From NCBI RefSeq assembly GCF_004362515.1, contig NZ_SNXU01000001.1, positions 1,116,001 through 1,180,000 on the forward strand: DNA of 64,000 nt, written 5' to 3'. Position 1 is the stretch's first letter. The number at the start of each line of letters is the position of its first letter. Source of the DNA: Actinokineospora alba. GTDB taxonomy: Bacteria; Actinomycetota; Actinomycetes; Mycobacteriales; Pseudonocardiaceae. The position numbers and the translations under genes were made by a program. The notes under the pieces are model-generated. The model did no database searches, had not been told where the DNA came from, and saw only the letters and a list, made by a program, of their open reading frames with translations. Below, piece after piece: positions 55,477 through 64,000 of this stretch.

Positions 55477-57920
55477 GAGTTGCCTCCAGGTTCCACGGTC
55501 ACCACGGAGCCGTGGCCCGCGCCCAGGACCCGGCGGGTGGCCGAGTCACCGGAGTTGCCCGGCAGCCAGACCACGCCGTCGGGCAGGTCGGCGACCTGGA
55601 CCGGCACGGTGATCGCGCCGCGGTCGGTGGCGACCTTGGCGGTGCCGGTCACGGCGATACCGAGATCCGTAGCGGTCTTGAGGGACAGACGGGCGAAGAC
55701 CGGTCGGGCGGTGCCCGCCAGGTTCGGCTCGTCGTCCTGCATCGACCCGTTGTCCAGCAGCATCCGCCAGGACGCCAGCACGATCGCACCGTTTGTCGCG
55801 GCATTGGCCGCCACGTCCGGAGCGGTGGCCGTGCGGGGCACGACCGGGAGCCGGGCCAGGTCGGCCGCGGCGGCGGCCGGGGTCTGGGTGAACAGGTCGA
55901 CGTCCATCTCCACGGCGAGCGAGTCGAGGACCCGGCCGTCGGGCATGGCGCCGGTGCCCTCGATGGTGTTGGCGAACTCGCGGCGGCGACCCTCCCAGTT
56001 GAGGTAGCTGCCGGACTTCTCGACCGCCGGGGCGATCGGCAACACCACGTCGGCGTGCGCGGTGACCGCGCTGTGCCGCAGTTCCAGGCTGACGACGAAG
56101 CCCGCGGCGGTCAGCGCCCGCTCGGCGAGCGCCGGGTCGGCCAGGTCGAACGGGTCGACACCGCCGACGACGAGACCGTCGAGGCGGCCGTCCGCGGCGG
56201 CGGCGAGGATGCCGTCGGTGTCGCGGCCGGGGGCGGCGGGCAGCGAGCCGGGCTTGAGGCCCCACGCCTGCTCGACGTCCACGCGGGCGGAGATGTCGGT
56301 GACCAGGCGGCCACCGGGCAGCAGCGTCGGCGCGGCGCCCGCGTCGAGTGCTCCGCGCTCACCGGCGCGACGCGGGATCCACGCGACCTTGGCGCCGGTG
56401 GAGTTCGCCAGCCGCAGCACCGCGCTGAACAGGCCGGGGACCTGCGCGGCGCGTTCGCCGACGAGGATCACCGCACCGTCAGCGCCAAGGGCTTCGGTGA
56501 CGTCCGGGGCGTGGGTGGCCAGGCCGTCGAGCGCGCCGGGCTCGGCACCGGGCTTGCAGGCCAGCAGCGTGCCCTGGGTCTTCTCGACGCTCGGGCTCGT
56601 CCACTGTCCGACGTGGAACACCTTGGTCTTGTTCTTGCGGGCCGCCTTGCGCAGCCGCAGGAACACGATCGGCGCTTCCTCTTCGGGCTCGAAGGCCACG
56701 CAGAGCACCGCGGGAGCCTTCTCGATGCCCGTGAAAGTGACACCGGTTTCCGGCGTCGTGCCGACCACGGTCGAGGCAAGGAAGTCGAGTTCCTCGGTCG
56801 AGTGGGGGCGGGCGCGGAAGTCGATGTCGTTGGTGCGCAGCGCGATGCGCGCGAACTTGGCGTAGGCGTAGGCGTCCTCGACGGTCAGCCGACCGCCCGC
56901 GAGCACCGCGGCGCCCTTGCCGTCACGCGCCTTCGCCAGGCCCTCGGCCGCGATCTGCAGCGCCTCGGTCCAGCTCGACTCGACCAGTTCGCCGGTCTTC
57001 GCGTCGCGCACGAGCGGCCGGGTGATCCGGTCGGTCGCGGTGGCGTAGCGGAAGGCGAAGCGGCCCTTGTCGCAGATCCACTCCTCGTTGACCTCGGGGT
57101 CGTCGCCCGCGAGCTTGCGCATGACCTTGCCGCGCCGCCAGTCCGTGCGCTCGGCGCAGCCGGACGAGCAGTGCTCGCACACGCTCGGGGTCGACACCAG
57201 GTCGAACGGCCGGGAGCGGAACCGGTACGCGGCGCTGGTCAGCGCGCCCACCGGGCAGATCTGGATGGTGTTGCCGGAGAAGTAGCTCTGGAACGGCTTC
57301 TCCTCGGCGATGCCGATCTGCTGCTGCGCGCCGCGTTCGAGCAGTTCGATGAACGGGTCGCCGGCGATCTGCGCGGAGAACCGGGTGCAGCGCTGGCAGA
57401 GCACGCAGCGTTCGCGGTCGAGCAGCACCTGGGTGCTGATCGGCAGCGGCTTCGGGAAGGTCCGCTTGGTCTCGACGAACCGCGAGTCCGTGCGGCCGTT
57501 CGACATGGCCTGGTTCTGCAGGGGGCATTCGCCGCCCTTGTCGCAGATCGGGCAGTCGAGCGGGTGGTTGATGAGCAGCAGCTCCATCACGCCCTGCTGC
57601 GCCTTGTCGGCGACCGGCGAGGTGAGCTGGGTCTTGACGACCATGTCGTCGCCGACGGTCATCGTGCAGGAGGCCTGGGGCTTGGGCATGGGACGCCCGC
57701 CCATCTCGACCTCGACCAGGCACTGCCGGCAGGCGCCCGCCGGTTCGAGCAGCGGGTGGTCGCAGAACCGCGGGATCTGGATGCCGAGCCGCTCGGCGGT
57801 GCGGATGATCAGCTCGCCCTTGGGCGCGATCACCTCGGCACCGTCGATCGTCAGCCGCACATGTCCTTCGGGGACCGGTGCTTTCTCGACCGTGGTGGGG
57901 TTCTCGGGCGCGATGGTCAT
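55473..57920 (-). CDS. nuoG: NADH-quinone oxidoreductase subunit G
   Basis: 815 aa from ATG 57920 (ATGA overlap with nuoF). N-terminal [2Fe-2S] ferredoxin (FCDHPLLEPAGACRQCLVEVE), His-Cys cluster N5 region (NHPLDCPICDKGGECPLQ), CVLCQRCTRF and CPVGAL for N4, and CEHCSSGC with a distant Cys (WICDKGRF) for the extra N7 cluster. A molybdopterin-oxidoreductase-like domain follows (residues about 255-815). The N7 ligands and the intact N-module indicate an active peripheral arm. Confidence 0.97.
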   Translation of the reverse strand: MTIAPENPTTVEKAPVPEGHVRLTIDGAEVIAPKGELIIRTAERLGIQIPRFCDHPLLEPAGACRQCLVEVEMGGRPMPKPQASCTMTVGDDMVVKTQLTSPVADKAQQGVMELLLINHPLDCPICDKGGECPLQNQAMSNGRTDSRFVETKRTFPKPLPISTQVLLDRERCVLCQRCTRFSAQIAGDPFIELLERGAQQQIGIAEEKPFQSYFSGNTIQICPVGALTSAAYRFRSRPFDLVSTPSVCEHCSSGCAERTDWRRGKVMRKLAGDDPEVNEEWICDKGRFAFRYATATDRITRPLVRDAKTGELVESSWTEALQIAAEGLAKARDGKGAAVLAGGRLTVEDAYAYAKFARIALRTNDIDFRARPHSTEELDFLASTVVGTTPETGVTFTGIEKAPAVLCVAFEPEEEAPIVFLRLRKAARKNKTKVFHVGQWTSPSVEKTQGTLLACKPGAEPGALDGLATHAPDVTEALGADGAVILVGERAAQVPGLFSAVLRLANSTGAKVAWIPRRAGERGALDAGAAPTLLPGGRLVTDISARVDVEQAWGLKPGSLPAAPGRDTDGILAAAADGRLDGLVVGGVDPFDLADPALAERALTAAGFVVSLELRHSAVTAHADVVLPIAPAVEKSGSYLNWEGRRREFANTIEGTGAMPDGRVLDSLAVEMDVDLFTQTPAAAAADLARLPVVPRTATAPDVAANAATNGAIVLASWRMLLDNGSMQDDEPNLAGTARPVFARLSLKTATDLGIAVTGTAKVATDRGAITVPVQVADLPDGVVWLPGNSGDSATRRVLGAGHGSVVTVEPGGNS

Positions 57921-59221
57921 GACTGCGCTCCTGCCAGTGCGTGCGCGCCGACCCTGTTCTTCTCGCACAGGGCCAGGAATTCGTCGCGGAAGTACTTGAT
58001 GCCGCTGGTGATCGGGCTGACCGCGCCGTCGCCGAGCGCGCAGAACGAGCGGCCGAGGATGTTGTCGCAGATGTCGAGCAGCGTGTCGATGTCCGCGGGT
58101 GTGCCGTGGCCCTCGACCATGCGCTGCAGGATGCCAGCGAGCCAGTACGTGCCCTCACGGCACGGGGTGCACTTGCCGCAGGACTCGTGCTCGTAGAACT
58201 CGGTCCACTTCATGACCGCCCACGGCACGGACACGGTCTCGTTGAAGACCATGACCGCGGTGGTGCCCAGCATGGAGCCGGCCTCCGCCGCGCCTTCGAA
58301 GTCCAGGGGGACGTCGAGGTGTTCGGCGGTGAACATCGGCGTGGACGAGCCACCCGGGGTCCAGAACTTCAGCGGGATGCCGTCTTTCATGCCGCCCGCG
58401 AGTTCGAGCAGTTCACGCAGCGTCGTGCCGAGCGGGGCCTCGTACTGACCGGGCTTCTCGACGTGCCCGGAGATCGAGTAGATCTTCGGGCCGGGCGACT
58501 TCGCGGTGCCCATGGTGCGGAACCAGTCGGAGCCGCCGTTGACGATGAACGGCACGCTCGCGATGGTCTCGACGTTGTTGACCGTGGTCGGCGCGGCGTA
58601 GAGGCCGGCCGCGGCGGGGAACGGCGGCTTGAGTCGCGGCTGGCCTCGGCGGCCCTCCAGCGAGTCGAGCAGCGCGGTTTCCTCACCGCAGATGTAGGCG
58701 CCCGCACCGGCGTGGACGGTGATCTCCAGGTCGAATCCGGAGCCGAGGATGTCCTTGCCCAGGTACCCGGCGGCGTGCGCCTCGCGGACCGCCGCGTTGA
58801 GCCTGCGGATGCAGTGCAGGGCCTCGCCGCGCACGTAGATGAAGCAGTGGTGCGACCGCATCGCGTACGAGGCGATGACGCAGCCCTCGATCAGCGAGTG
58901 CGGGTCGGCCATCATCAGCGGGATGTCCTTGCAGGTTCCCGGTTCGCCTTCGTCGGCGTTGATGACGAGGTAGTGCGGCTTGTCCTCGTTCTGCGGCATG
59001 AACGACCACTTGATGCCAGCGGGGAAGCCCGCGCCGCCGCGGCCGCGCAGACCGGAGTCCTTCACCAGCTGGACAAGCTGCTCGGGCGTGCCCTTGAGCG
59101 CCTTGCGCAGCGCGGTGTAGCCCTCGAGCTGCTCGTAGGTCTTGATCGACCAGGACTGTGGGGACAGCCAACGCTTGGTCAGCACGGGGGTGACCGGCGC
59201 GGGCTTGTTGGGAGTGGTCAT
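57917..59221 (-). CDS. nuoF: NADH-quinone oxidoreductase subunit F (NADH/FMN)
   Basis: 434 aa. NADH and FMN site: GLRGRGGAGFPAGIKWSFM and the INADEGEPGTCKD loop, with GAYICGEETALLDSLEGRRGQPRLKPPFPA. The N3 cluster motif is ESCGKCTPCREGTYW with a later Cys. It accepts hydride from NADH. ATGA overlaps with nuoE and nuoG. Confidence 0.98.
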   Translation of the reverse strand: MTTPNKPAPVTPVLTKRWLSPQSWSIKTYEQLEGYTALRKALKGTPEQLVQLVKDSGLRGRGGAGFPAGIKWSFMPQNEDKPHYLVINADEGEPGTCKDIPLMMADPHSLIEGCVIASYAMRSHHCFIYVRGEALHCIRRLNAAVREAHAAGYLGKDILGSGFDLEITVHAGAGAYICGEETALLDSLEGRRGQPRLKPPFPAAAGLYAAPTTVNNVETIASVPFIVNGGSDWFRTMGTAKSPGPKIYSISGHVEKPGQYEAPLGTTLRELLELAGGMKDGIPLKFWTPGGSSTPMFTAEHLDVPLDFEGAAEAGSMLGTTAVMVFNETVSVPWAVMKWTEFYEHESCGKCTPCREGTYWLAGILQRMVEGHGTPADIDTLLDICDNILGRSFCALGDGAVSPITSGIKYFRDEFLALCEKNRVGAHALAGAQS

Positions 59222-59979
59222 TTCTTCTCGACCTCCGGCAGCGCGACATCAGTCATCGCGGGAGCGGTCCAGCCGCGGTCCTCGGCGAGCTTGGCTCCGC
59301 GCAGCGTCTCCACGGCGGCGGACGGGCCGTCCACAGTGGAGCGGTAGTCGACCTCGTCCTCGGGCCAGAACCCGGCCAGCTCCAGCTCCGCGGTGCGGAA
59401 GTCGCGCAGCGGCGCGCCCCGCGTGGGCTGGGGCTTGTCCCCCGCGCGCAGCGCGTCGACGAGCGCGACGGCCGACTCGGGGGTCTGGTTGTCGAAGAAC
59501 TCGTAGTTGACCTGCAGCACCGGGCCGAGGTCGCAGGCCGCGAGGCACTCGGCGTGCTCCAGGGTGATCGAGCCCGGCGCACCCGGCTCGCCCACGGTCT
59601 CGTTGTGGCCCAGGCGCTTGCCGCCCTCGCCGAGGTGCTCACCGAGCGCCTTGTAGATGGCGTCGCCGCCGAGCACCGCGCACAACGTGTTGGTGCACAC
59701 CGAAACCAGGTGCTCACCGCAGGTCTTGCGCTTGTACATGGTGTAGAACGTCGCGACCGCGCTGACCTCGGCGGCGGTCAGGTCGAGCTGGCCGGCGCAG
59801 AACTGGATGCCCGCCTGGCTGACCCTGCCCTCGACCGACTGCACGAGGTGCAGCATCGGCAGCAGCGCCGACCGCGACTGCGGGTACCGGGCGACGATCT
59901 CCTGGGCCTTGGTGACGATGTCCTCGCCGAAGACACTGAGGTCGACGGATTCGGTGACGGCGATGGGTTCCGCACTCAT
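59218..59979 (-). CDS. nuoE: NADH-quinone oxidoreductase subunit E
   Basis: 253 aa. Thioredoxin-like [2Fe-2S] N1a subunit: VSAVATFYTMYKRKTCGEHLVSVCTNTLC and ECLAACDLGPVLQVN provide the four cysteines. About 70 residues longer at the C-terminus than E. coli NuoE, matching the longer actinobacterial form. Coupled to nuoD and nuoF. Confidence 0.96.
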   Translation of the reverse strand: MSAEPIAVTESVDLSVFGEDIVTKAQEIVARYPQSRSALLPMLHLVQSVEGRVSQAGIQFCAGQLDLTAAEVSAVATFYTMYKRKTCGEHLVSVCTNTLCAVLGGDAIYKALGEHLGEGGKRLGHNETVGEPGAPGSITLEHAECLAACDLGPVLQVNYEFFDNQTPESAVALVDALRAGDKPQPTRGAPLRDFRTAELELAGFWPEDEVDYRSTVDGPSAAVETLRGAKLAEDRGWTAPAMTDVALPEVEKK

Positions 59980-61295
59980 CGGTCACAACCTCCCATCACG
60001 GGGTCGATCGAGGCGACGGCGGCGATCACGTCGGCGACCATGCCGCCCTCGGACATCGCGGGCATCGACTGCAGGTTGATGAAGCTTGGTTCGCGCACGT
60101 GCACGCGCATCGGGCGGGTGCCGCCGTCGGAGACCAGGTGGTAGCCCAGCTCGCCGCGCGGGGACTCGACCGGCACGTACACCTGGCCCGCGGGGACCTT
60201 GAAGCCCTCGGTGACCAGCTTGAAGTGGTGGATCAGCGACTCCATGGACTGCCCCATGATCTTGCGGACGTGCTCCAGGGAGTTGCCCATGCCGTCGGCG
60301 CCGATGCTCAGCTTCGCCGGCCACGCGATCTTCTGGTCGGCGACCATGACCGGGCCCGGCTCCAGCTTCTTGAGGCACTGGGCGACGATCTTGAGCGACT
60401 GGTGGATCTCCTCGACGCGCAGCAGATACCGGGCGAAGGAGTCGGCGGCGTTCGAGGTCGGGACCTCGAAGTCGTACTCCTCGTAGCCCAGGTACGGCTC
60501 GGTCTTGCGCAGGTCCCAGGCCAGGCCCGCGGACCGCAGGATCGGACCGGTGACACCGAGCGCGAGGCACGCGTCGACCGGCAGGTACCCGACGCCGACG
60601 AGCCGGTTGCGCCAGATCGGCTGACCGGTCAGCAGCTTGTCGTAGTCCGGCAGGCGCGAGTCCATCACCTTGATGAAGTCGGTGACCTTCTGGTGGTAGT
60701 CCGCCGGAAGGTCCTGGGCGAGACCGCCGGGCCGGATGAACGCGTGGTTCATCCGCAGGCCGGTGAGGTGCTCCAGCAGGTGCAGGACTTCCTCGCGCTC
60801 ACGGAAGCCCGCGGTCATCGCGGTCAGCGAGCCGAGCTCCATGCCGCCGGTGGCCAGGGCCACCAGGTGCGAGCTGATCCGGTTGAGCTCCAGCAGCATC
60901 ACCCGGGCGACCTGGGCGCGGCGCGGGGCCTCGATGCCGAGCAGCTTCTCGATCGCCAGGCAGTACGCGGCCTCGTTGGACAGCGGCGCCAGGTAGTCCA
61001 TGCGCGTCACGAAGGTGACGCCCTGGGTCCAGGTGCGGTACTCGCAGTTCTTCTCGATGCCGGTGTGGAGGTAGCCGACGACCGAGCGGGCCTGGGTGAC
61101 CGTCTCGCCCTCGAGTTCGAGCACCAGGCGGAGCACGCCGTGCGTCGAGGGGTGCTGCGGGCCCAGGTTGATGACGATGCGCTCGTCGTGGATGGCGTCG
61201 TCCAGGATCTCGTCCCAGTCGCCACCCGTGACGGTGTAGACGCGACCCTCAGTGGTGTCGCGCTCGTCTGCGGGATGGATGTCGTTCGTGGTCAC
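59976..61295 (-). CDS. nuoD: NADH-quinone oxidoreductase subunit D
   Basis: 439 aa from GTG 61295 (GTGA overlap with nuoC). 49-kDa type subunit: INLGPQHPSTHGVLRLVLELEGE, YLHTGIEKNCEYRTW, the RMDYLAPLSNEAAYCLAIE segment and VESPRGELGYHLVSDGGTRPMR near the quinone site. It docks with NuoB at the N2 cluster. Not fused with NuoC. Confidence 0.97.
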   Translation of the reverse strand: MTTNDIHPADERDTTEGRVYTVTGGDWDEILDDAIHDERIVINLGPQHPSTHGVLRLVLELEGETVTQARSVVGYLHTGIEKNCEYRTWTQGVTFVTRMDYLAPLSNEAAYCLAIEKLLGIEAPRRAQVARVMLLELNRISSHLVALATGGMELGSLTAMTAGFREREEVLHLLEHLTGLRMNHAFIRPGGLAQDLPADYHQKVTDFIKVMDSRLPDYDKLLTGQPIWRNRLVGVGYLPVDACLALGVTGPILRSAGLAWDLRKTEPYLGYEEYDFEVPTSNAADSFARYLLRVEEIHQSLKIVAQCLKKLEPGPVMVADQKIAWPAKLSIGADGMGNSLEHVRKIMGQSMESLIHHFKLVTEGFKVPAGQVYVPVESPRGELGYHLVSDGGTRPMRVHVREPSFINLQSMPAMSEGGMVADVIAAVASIDPVMGGCDR

Positions 61296-62071
61296 GAGTA
61301 AGACCTCCGCTGGTCGGGCGGGGGAATCTCCGCGCCCTTGTACTCCACCGGGATCCCGCCGAGCGGGTAGTCCTTGCGCTGGGGGTGGCCGTCCCAGTCG
61401 TCCGGCATGAGGATCCGGGTCAGCGCGGGGTGTCCGTCGTAGACGATCCCGAACATGTCCCAGGCCTCGCGCTCCTGCCAGTCGGCGGTCGGGTAGACCT
61501 CGACGACCGACGGGATGTGCGCGTCGTCGACATCGACCGCGACCTCCAGCCGGATGCGGCGGCGGAACGTCATCGACGTCAGGTGGTAGACCGAGTGCAG
61601 CCGCTGCGGGATGTCCACGCCGTAGTCCACACCGGACACCGAGCTGCACAGCTCGAAGCGCAGGGCGGGCTCGTCGCGCAGGGTCCAGCAGAGCGCGACC
61701 AGGTCTTCGCGGCGGACGTAGAAGGTGATCTCGCCGCGGTCGACGGTGACCTGCTGGATCGCCTCGGCCGGGATCTCCCGGCGGGCCATGGCCGCGCGCA
61801 GGTCGTCGGTCAGCTCGTCGAACCAGCCGCCGTACGGGCGCTCGGCCGGGGCCGGGGCGTACCCGGGCAGGCTCAGCCCGCCGAAGCCGGTGGTGTCGCC
61901 GGTGCCCGCGACGTTGAACATGCCCTTGCGGGTTCGGCCCAGGACGACGGGCTCCGCGGGGACGGGCTCCTGGTGCTCGGCCGGGCGGGCCAGGTCCTTC
62001 TCAGGCTCCTGGCCGGGCGTGGGACGGTCGGCGCTGGACTGCTCGCCGCCGGTGGTGGGTTCGTCAGCCAT
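61292..62071 (-). CDS. nuoC: NADH-quinone oxidoreductase subunit C
   Basis: 259 aa. The 30-kDa domain is at about 90-250: ITFYVRREDLVALCWTLRDEPALRFELCSSVSGVDYG, HSVYHLTSMTFRRRIRLEVAVDVDDAHIPSVVEVYPTADWQEREAWDMFGIVYDGHPALTRILMPDDWDGHPQRKDYPLGG. The first 80 residues form a Pro/Glu-rich extension not found in E. coli. Short gap to nuoB. Confidence 0.96.
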   Translation of the reverse strand: MADEPTTGGEQSSADRPTPGQEPEKDLARPAEHQEPVPAEPVVLGRTRKGMFNVAGTGDTTGFGGLSLPGYAPAPAERPYGGWFDELTDDLRAAMARREIPAEAIQQVTVDRGEITFYVRREDLVALCWTLRDEPALRFELCSSVSGVDYGVDIPQRLHSVYHLTSMTFRRRIRLEVAVDVDDAHIPSVVEVYPTADWQEREAWDMFGIVYDGHPALTRILMPDDWDGHPQRKDYPLGGIPVEYKGAEIPPPDQRRSYS

Positions 62072-62075
62072 GGCT

Positions 62076-62624
62076 CTATTTCTTGCCGTACTTGATGGAG
62101 GACGCGATCAGCTCGGTGCGCTCACCGCTGGCGGCGCGGATCGCGGCGCGGGTGGCGTTGATCGGCTCGTCCTGGATCTTGGCGTGCAGCTTGAGGATCG
62201 CGTCGAGCAGCATCTCCGGGCGCGGCGGGCAGCCGGGCAGGTACATGTCGACCGGCACGATGTGGTCGACGCCCTGCACCACGGCGTAGTTGTTGAACAT
62301 GCCGCCCGATGAGGCGCACACGCCCATCGCCAGCACCCAGCGCGGCTCGGCCATCTGGTCGTAGATCTGCCGCAGCACCGGGGCCATCTTGTTGGTGACC
62401 CGGCCGGCGACGATCATCAGGTCGGCCTGGCGCGGGGAGGCGCGGAACGCCTCCATGCCGAAGCGGGCGATGTCGTAGCGCGGACCGCCGGTGGTCATCA
62501 TCTCGATGGCACAGCAGGCCAGTCCGAACGTGGCAGGCCACAGCGAGTTCTTGCGTCCCCAGTTCACCAGCTTTTCCAGGCTGGCCAACATGATTCCGTT
62601 GGGGAGCTTCTCTTCGATACCCAT
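62076..62624 (-). CDS. nuoB: NADH-quinone oxidoreductase subunit B
   Basis: 182 aa. N2 cluster ligands: the adjacent pair in GLACCAIEMM, GVCASSGGMF and PGCPPRPE. N2 is the last electron carrier before menaquinone. Sits between nuoA (21 bp) and nuoC (4 bp). Confidence 0.97.
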   Translation of the reverse strand: MGIEEKLPNGIMLASLEKLVNWGRKNSLWPATFGLACCAIEMMTTGGPRYDIARFGMEAFRASPRQADLMIVAGRVTNKMAPVLRQIYDQMAEPRWVLAMGVCASSGGMFNNYAVVQGVDHIVPVDMYLPGCPPRPEMLLDAILKLHAKIQDEPINATRAAIRAASGERTELIASSIKYGKK

Positions 62625-62645
62625 GACGTCTGCCTCCTTCCCCCG

Positions 62646-63050
62646 TCAGTTCCAGTCGAGGCCGCCGCGACGCCAGACATAGGCGTACGCGAAGCCGACC
62701 GTTGCGATGAACAAGAAGATCTCCACCAGGCCGAACAGGCCGAGGGCGTCCGCCGAGACCGCGAACGGGTAGAGGAACACCATTTCGATGTCGAACAGGA
62801 TGAAGAGCATCGCCGTGAGGTAGTAGGCGACCGGCACGCGGCCACCGCCCGCGACCGGCTGCGGCGATGGCTCGATGCCGCACTCGTAGGCCTCGAACTT
62901 CGCCCGGTTGTAGCGGCTCGGGCCCAGGAGCGGGCCGAGCAACGCCGAGAACACCGCGAAGCCCGCCGCCAGGACGAACATCACGACCAAGGGGAAGTAG
63001 ATCCCCAAGCCTGACGACACATCCGCTGACTGTGCTTGGAGCATCGACAC
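62646..63050 (-). CDS. nuoA: NADH-quinone oxidoreductase subunit A
   Basis: 134 aa from GTG 63050 (AAGGA eight nt away; ATG 63044 possible). Three membrane helices: GIYFPLVVMFVLAAGFAVFSALLGPLL, VAYYLTAMLFILFDIEMVFLYPFAV and LGLFGLVEIFLFIATVGFAYAYVWRR; YECGIEP is the conserved loop Cys. First gene of the nuoA-N operon. Confidence 0.97.
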   Translation of the reverse strand: MSMLQAQSADVSSGLGIYFPLVVMFVLAAGFAVFSALLGPLLGPSRYNRAKFEAYECGIEPSPQPVAGGGRVPVAYYLTAMLFILFDIEMVFLYPFAVSADALGLFGLVEIFLFIATVGFAYAYVWRRGGLDWN

Positions 63051-63123
63051 CGCCGCTGTCCTTTCCCGCCGCCTACGGCCGGAACCCTATGGGTCCTCGG
63101 TCACACCCGAGCTGGTTAGGATG

Positions 63124-63194
63124 ACCTAACTAATTCGGGCGTAGTTTGTGAAAACATTCACAAGCCAAATCGCTCAGATGTGAAGGGGTTCACA
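63124..63194 (-). promoter_or_regulatory. nuo promoter with two Rex-type operators
   Basis: TTGTGAAAACATTCACAA (63146-63163) is a perfect 7-4-7 palindrome and TGTGAAGGGGTTCACA (63179-63194) a perfect 6-4-6 one. They match the Streptomyces Rex operator. On the minus strand TTCACA (63152-63147) with TTAGGT (63129-63124) 17 bp on gives a possible -35/-10, with the first operator over the -35. Rex senses NADH/NAD+ and regulates nuo in Streptomyces. The stretch 63195-63339 holds no gene; a 12-bp imperfect stem (63237-63248 with 63289-63300, one mismatch, 40-nt loop) may terminate the upstream gene. Confidence 0.85.
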
Positions 63195-63339
63195 ACTTAT
63201 CGGCGCCAGTCTAGGACCTGGCTCACAACGCGAAACGCGGCCCCCTCGACAACTCTCCGTGAACGAGTGATGTCCACAACAGAGCGTCCGAGAGGGCCGC
63301 GGCCTGCGCTAACACGCTGCTAGCGGATGCAATCAGTAG

Positions 63340-64000
63340 TTACTTGACGGTAGGAGCGAGTCGCGTGGCCGCGGTGATCACGCGGTCGAAAGCGTCGCCG
63401 TCCTTCTGGTCGTAAAGGCCCGCGAGAAGCTTCAGCACGAGTTTCATCAGCGTCTCGCGCGGCATGCCGTATTTGGTCGCGGTCCGCATGACGACCGGAT
63501 TTCCGATCAGCTTGGAGAAGACGTTGCCGAGCCGGTAGTAGCTGCCCAGCGACTGCCGCAGCGCCAGCGGGTACCCGGCGAGAGCGCGCTCGCGGGCCGG
63601 TCCCTCCCTGCGGGCCATCGCCTGGATGACGCACTCGGCGGCCAGCCGGGCCGACTCCATCGCGTAGCCGATGCCCTCGCCGTTGAACGGGTTGACCATG
63701 CCGCCGGCGTCGCCGACGAGCAGCAGGCCGTCGCGGTAGTGCGGGGTCCGGTTGAAGCCCATGGGCAGGCCCGCGCCGCCGATCTTGCCCAGCGCGTTGT
63801 GCTCGCGGAAGCCCCATTCCTCGGGGGTGCCGTCGAGCCAGGAGCGCATGAGCTTGCGGTAGTCGGTCTTGCCGTAGGCCTTCGACGTGGAGAGCATGCC
63901 GAGGCCGACGTTGACCGTGCCGTCGCCCATGCCGAAGATCCAGCCGTAGCCGGGGAGCAGGACGGGGTTGGCCGGGTCGGAGCGGTCCCACAGCTCCAGG
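63340..64000 (-). CDS. Geranylgeranyl reductase family flavoprotein, MenJ-like (partial, C-terminal part)
   Basis: About 220 codons are visible; the N-terminus with the FAD Rossmann motif lies beyond 64000. The visible part holds WIFGMGDGTVNVGLG, the second FAD motif LLLVGDAGGMVNPFNGEGIGYAMESARLAAE and a C-terminal helical domain. In mycobacteria MenJ reduces one isoprene unit of menaquinone and lies near grcC1. Position ahead of nuoA-N fits a role in menaquinone chain saturation. Confidence 0.85.
   Translation of the reverse strand, partial: LELWDRSDPANPVLLPGYGWIFGMGDGTVNVGLGMLSTSKAYGKTDYRKLMRSWLDGTPEEWGFREHNALGKIGGAGLPMGFNRTPHYRDGLLLVGDAGGMVNPFNGEGIGYAMESARLAAECVIQAMARREGPARERALAGYPLALRQSLGSYYRLGNVFSKLIGNPVVMRTATKYGMPRETLMKLVLKLLAGLYDQKDGDAFDRVITAATRLAPTVK

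Noticed and set aside
63115..63130. IdeR/DmdR iron box upstream of nuo (GTTAGG-ATGA-CCTAAC)
   Set aside because: Half-sites resemble the iron box but the 4-bp centre differs from the TTAGGTTAGSCTAACCTAA geometry; kept only as a chance palindrome near the -10.

Overview
The window is high-GC chromosomal DNA from an actinomycete, most likely a member of the Pseudonocardiales. The gene orders tRNA-Thr/tRNA-Met/rpmG/hadA-hadB/.../tRNA-Trp/secE, korA-korB, an arf-type locus, a 14-gene nuo operon with a Rex-type operator and an integrated AICE-like element all match that group; genus cannot be fixed from sequence alone.

Layout. 1-6.3 kb (minus strand): 5' part of secE, tRNA-Trp, a PLP aminotransferase, a small protein, hadB-hadA, rpmG, tRNA-Met, tRNA-Thr and a membrane GGDEF/EAL protein. 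6.5-11 kb: a GNAT, a five-copy 21-bp tandem repeat, an AlkZ-type glycosylase-like protein, a SigE-family sigma factor overlapping a one-TM partner, and a secreted protein. 11.57-23.92 kb: an integrated conjugative-type element of about 12.3 kb in tRNA-Tyr, bounded by identical 53-bp repeats. Its genes are GNAT, GntR regulator, a train of small ORFs, a DUF2637-like membrane protein, an FtsK/TraB-type translocase, a DnaB-N-like protein, a DUF3631 ATPase, Xis and Int. It also carries a 57-bp perfect inverted repeat built from CGGTAAC units.

24-37 kb: YajQ, RmlA, HtpX, a siderophore-interacting protein, a SARP/AfsR regulator flanked by two secreted-protein genes that both have SARP-like 11-bp-spaced direct repeats upstream, GuaB1, DdaH with a divergent Lrp regulator, and an enoyl-CoA hydratase-fold protein lacking both catalytic glutamates. 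37-47 kb: korAB, an arf locus in which an OmpA/BON protein lies between two sunset-domain membrane proteins, a polyprenyl diphosphate synthase and a membrane protein. 47.3-63.05 kb: the complete nuoA-N operon on the minus strand with translationally coupled junctions. Two Rex-type operators lie upstream, and the end of a geranylgeranyl-reductase-family (MenJ-like) gene closes the window.

Main connections: the right half concerns menaquinone respiration (prenyl chain synthesis, menaquinone saturation, complex I, 2-oxoacid:ferredoxin oxidoreductase). The AICE is self-contained and restores both the tRNA-Tyr 3' end and a terminator. The SARP with its two flanking secreted proteins looks like a small local regulon. 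The least familiar parts are the CGGTAAC repeat locus, the small-ORF train with duplicated leaders and the SARP/secreted-protein unit.
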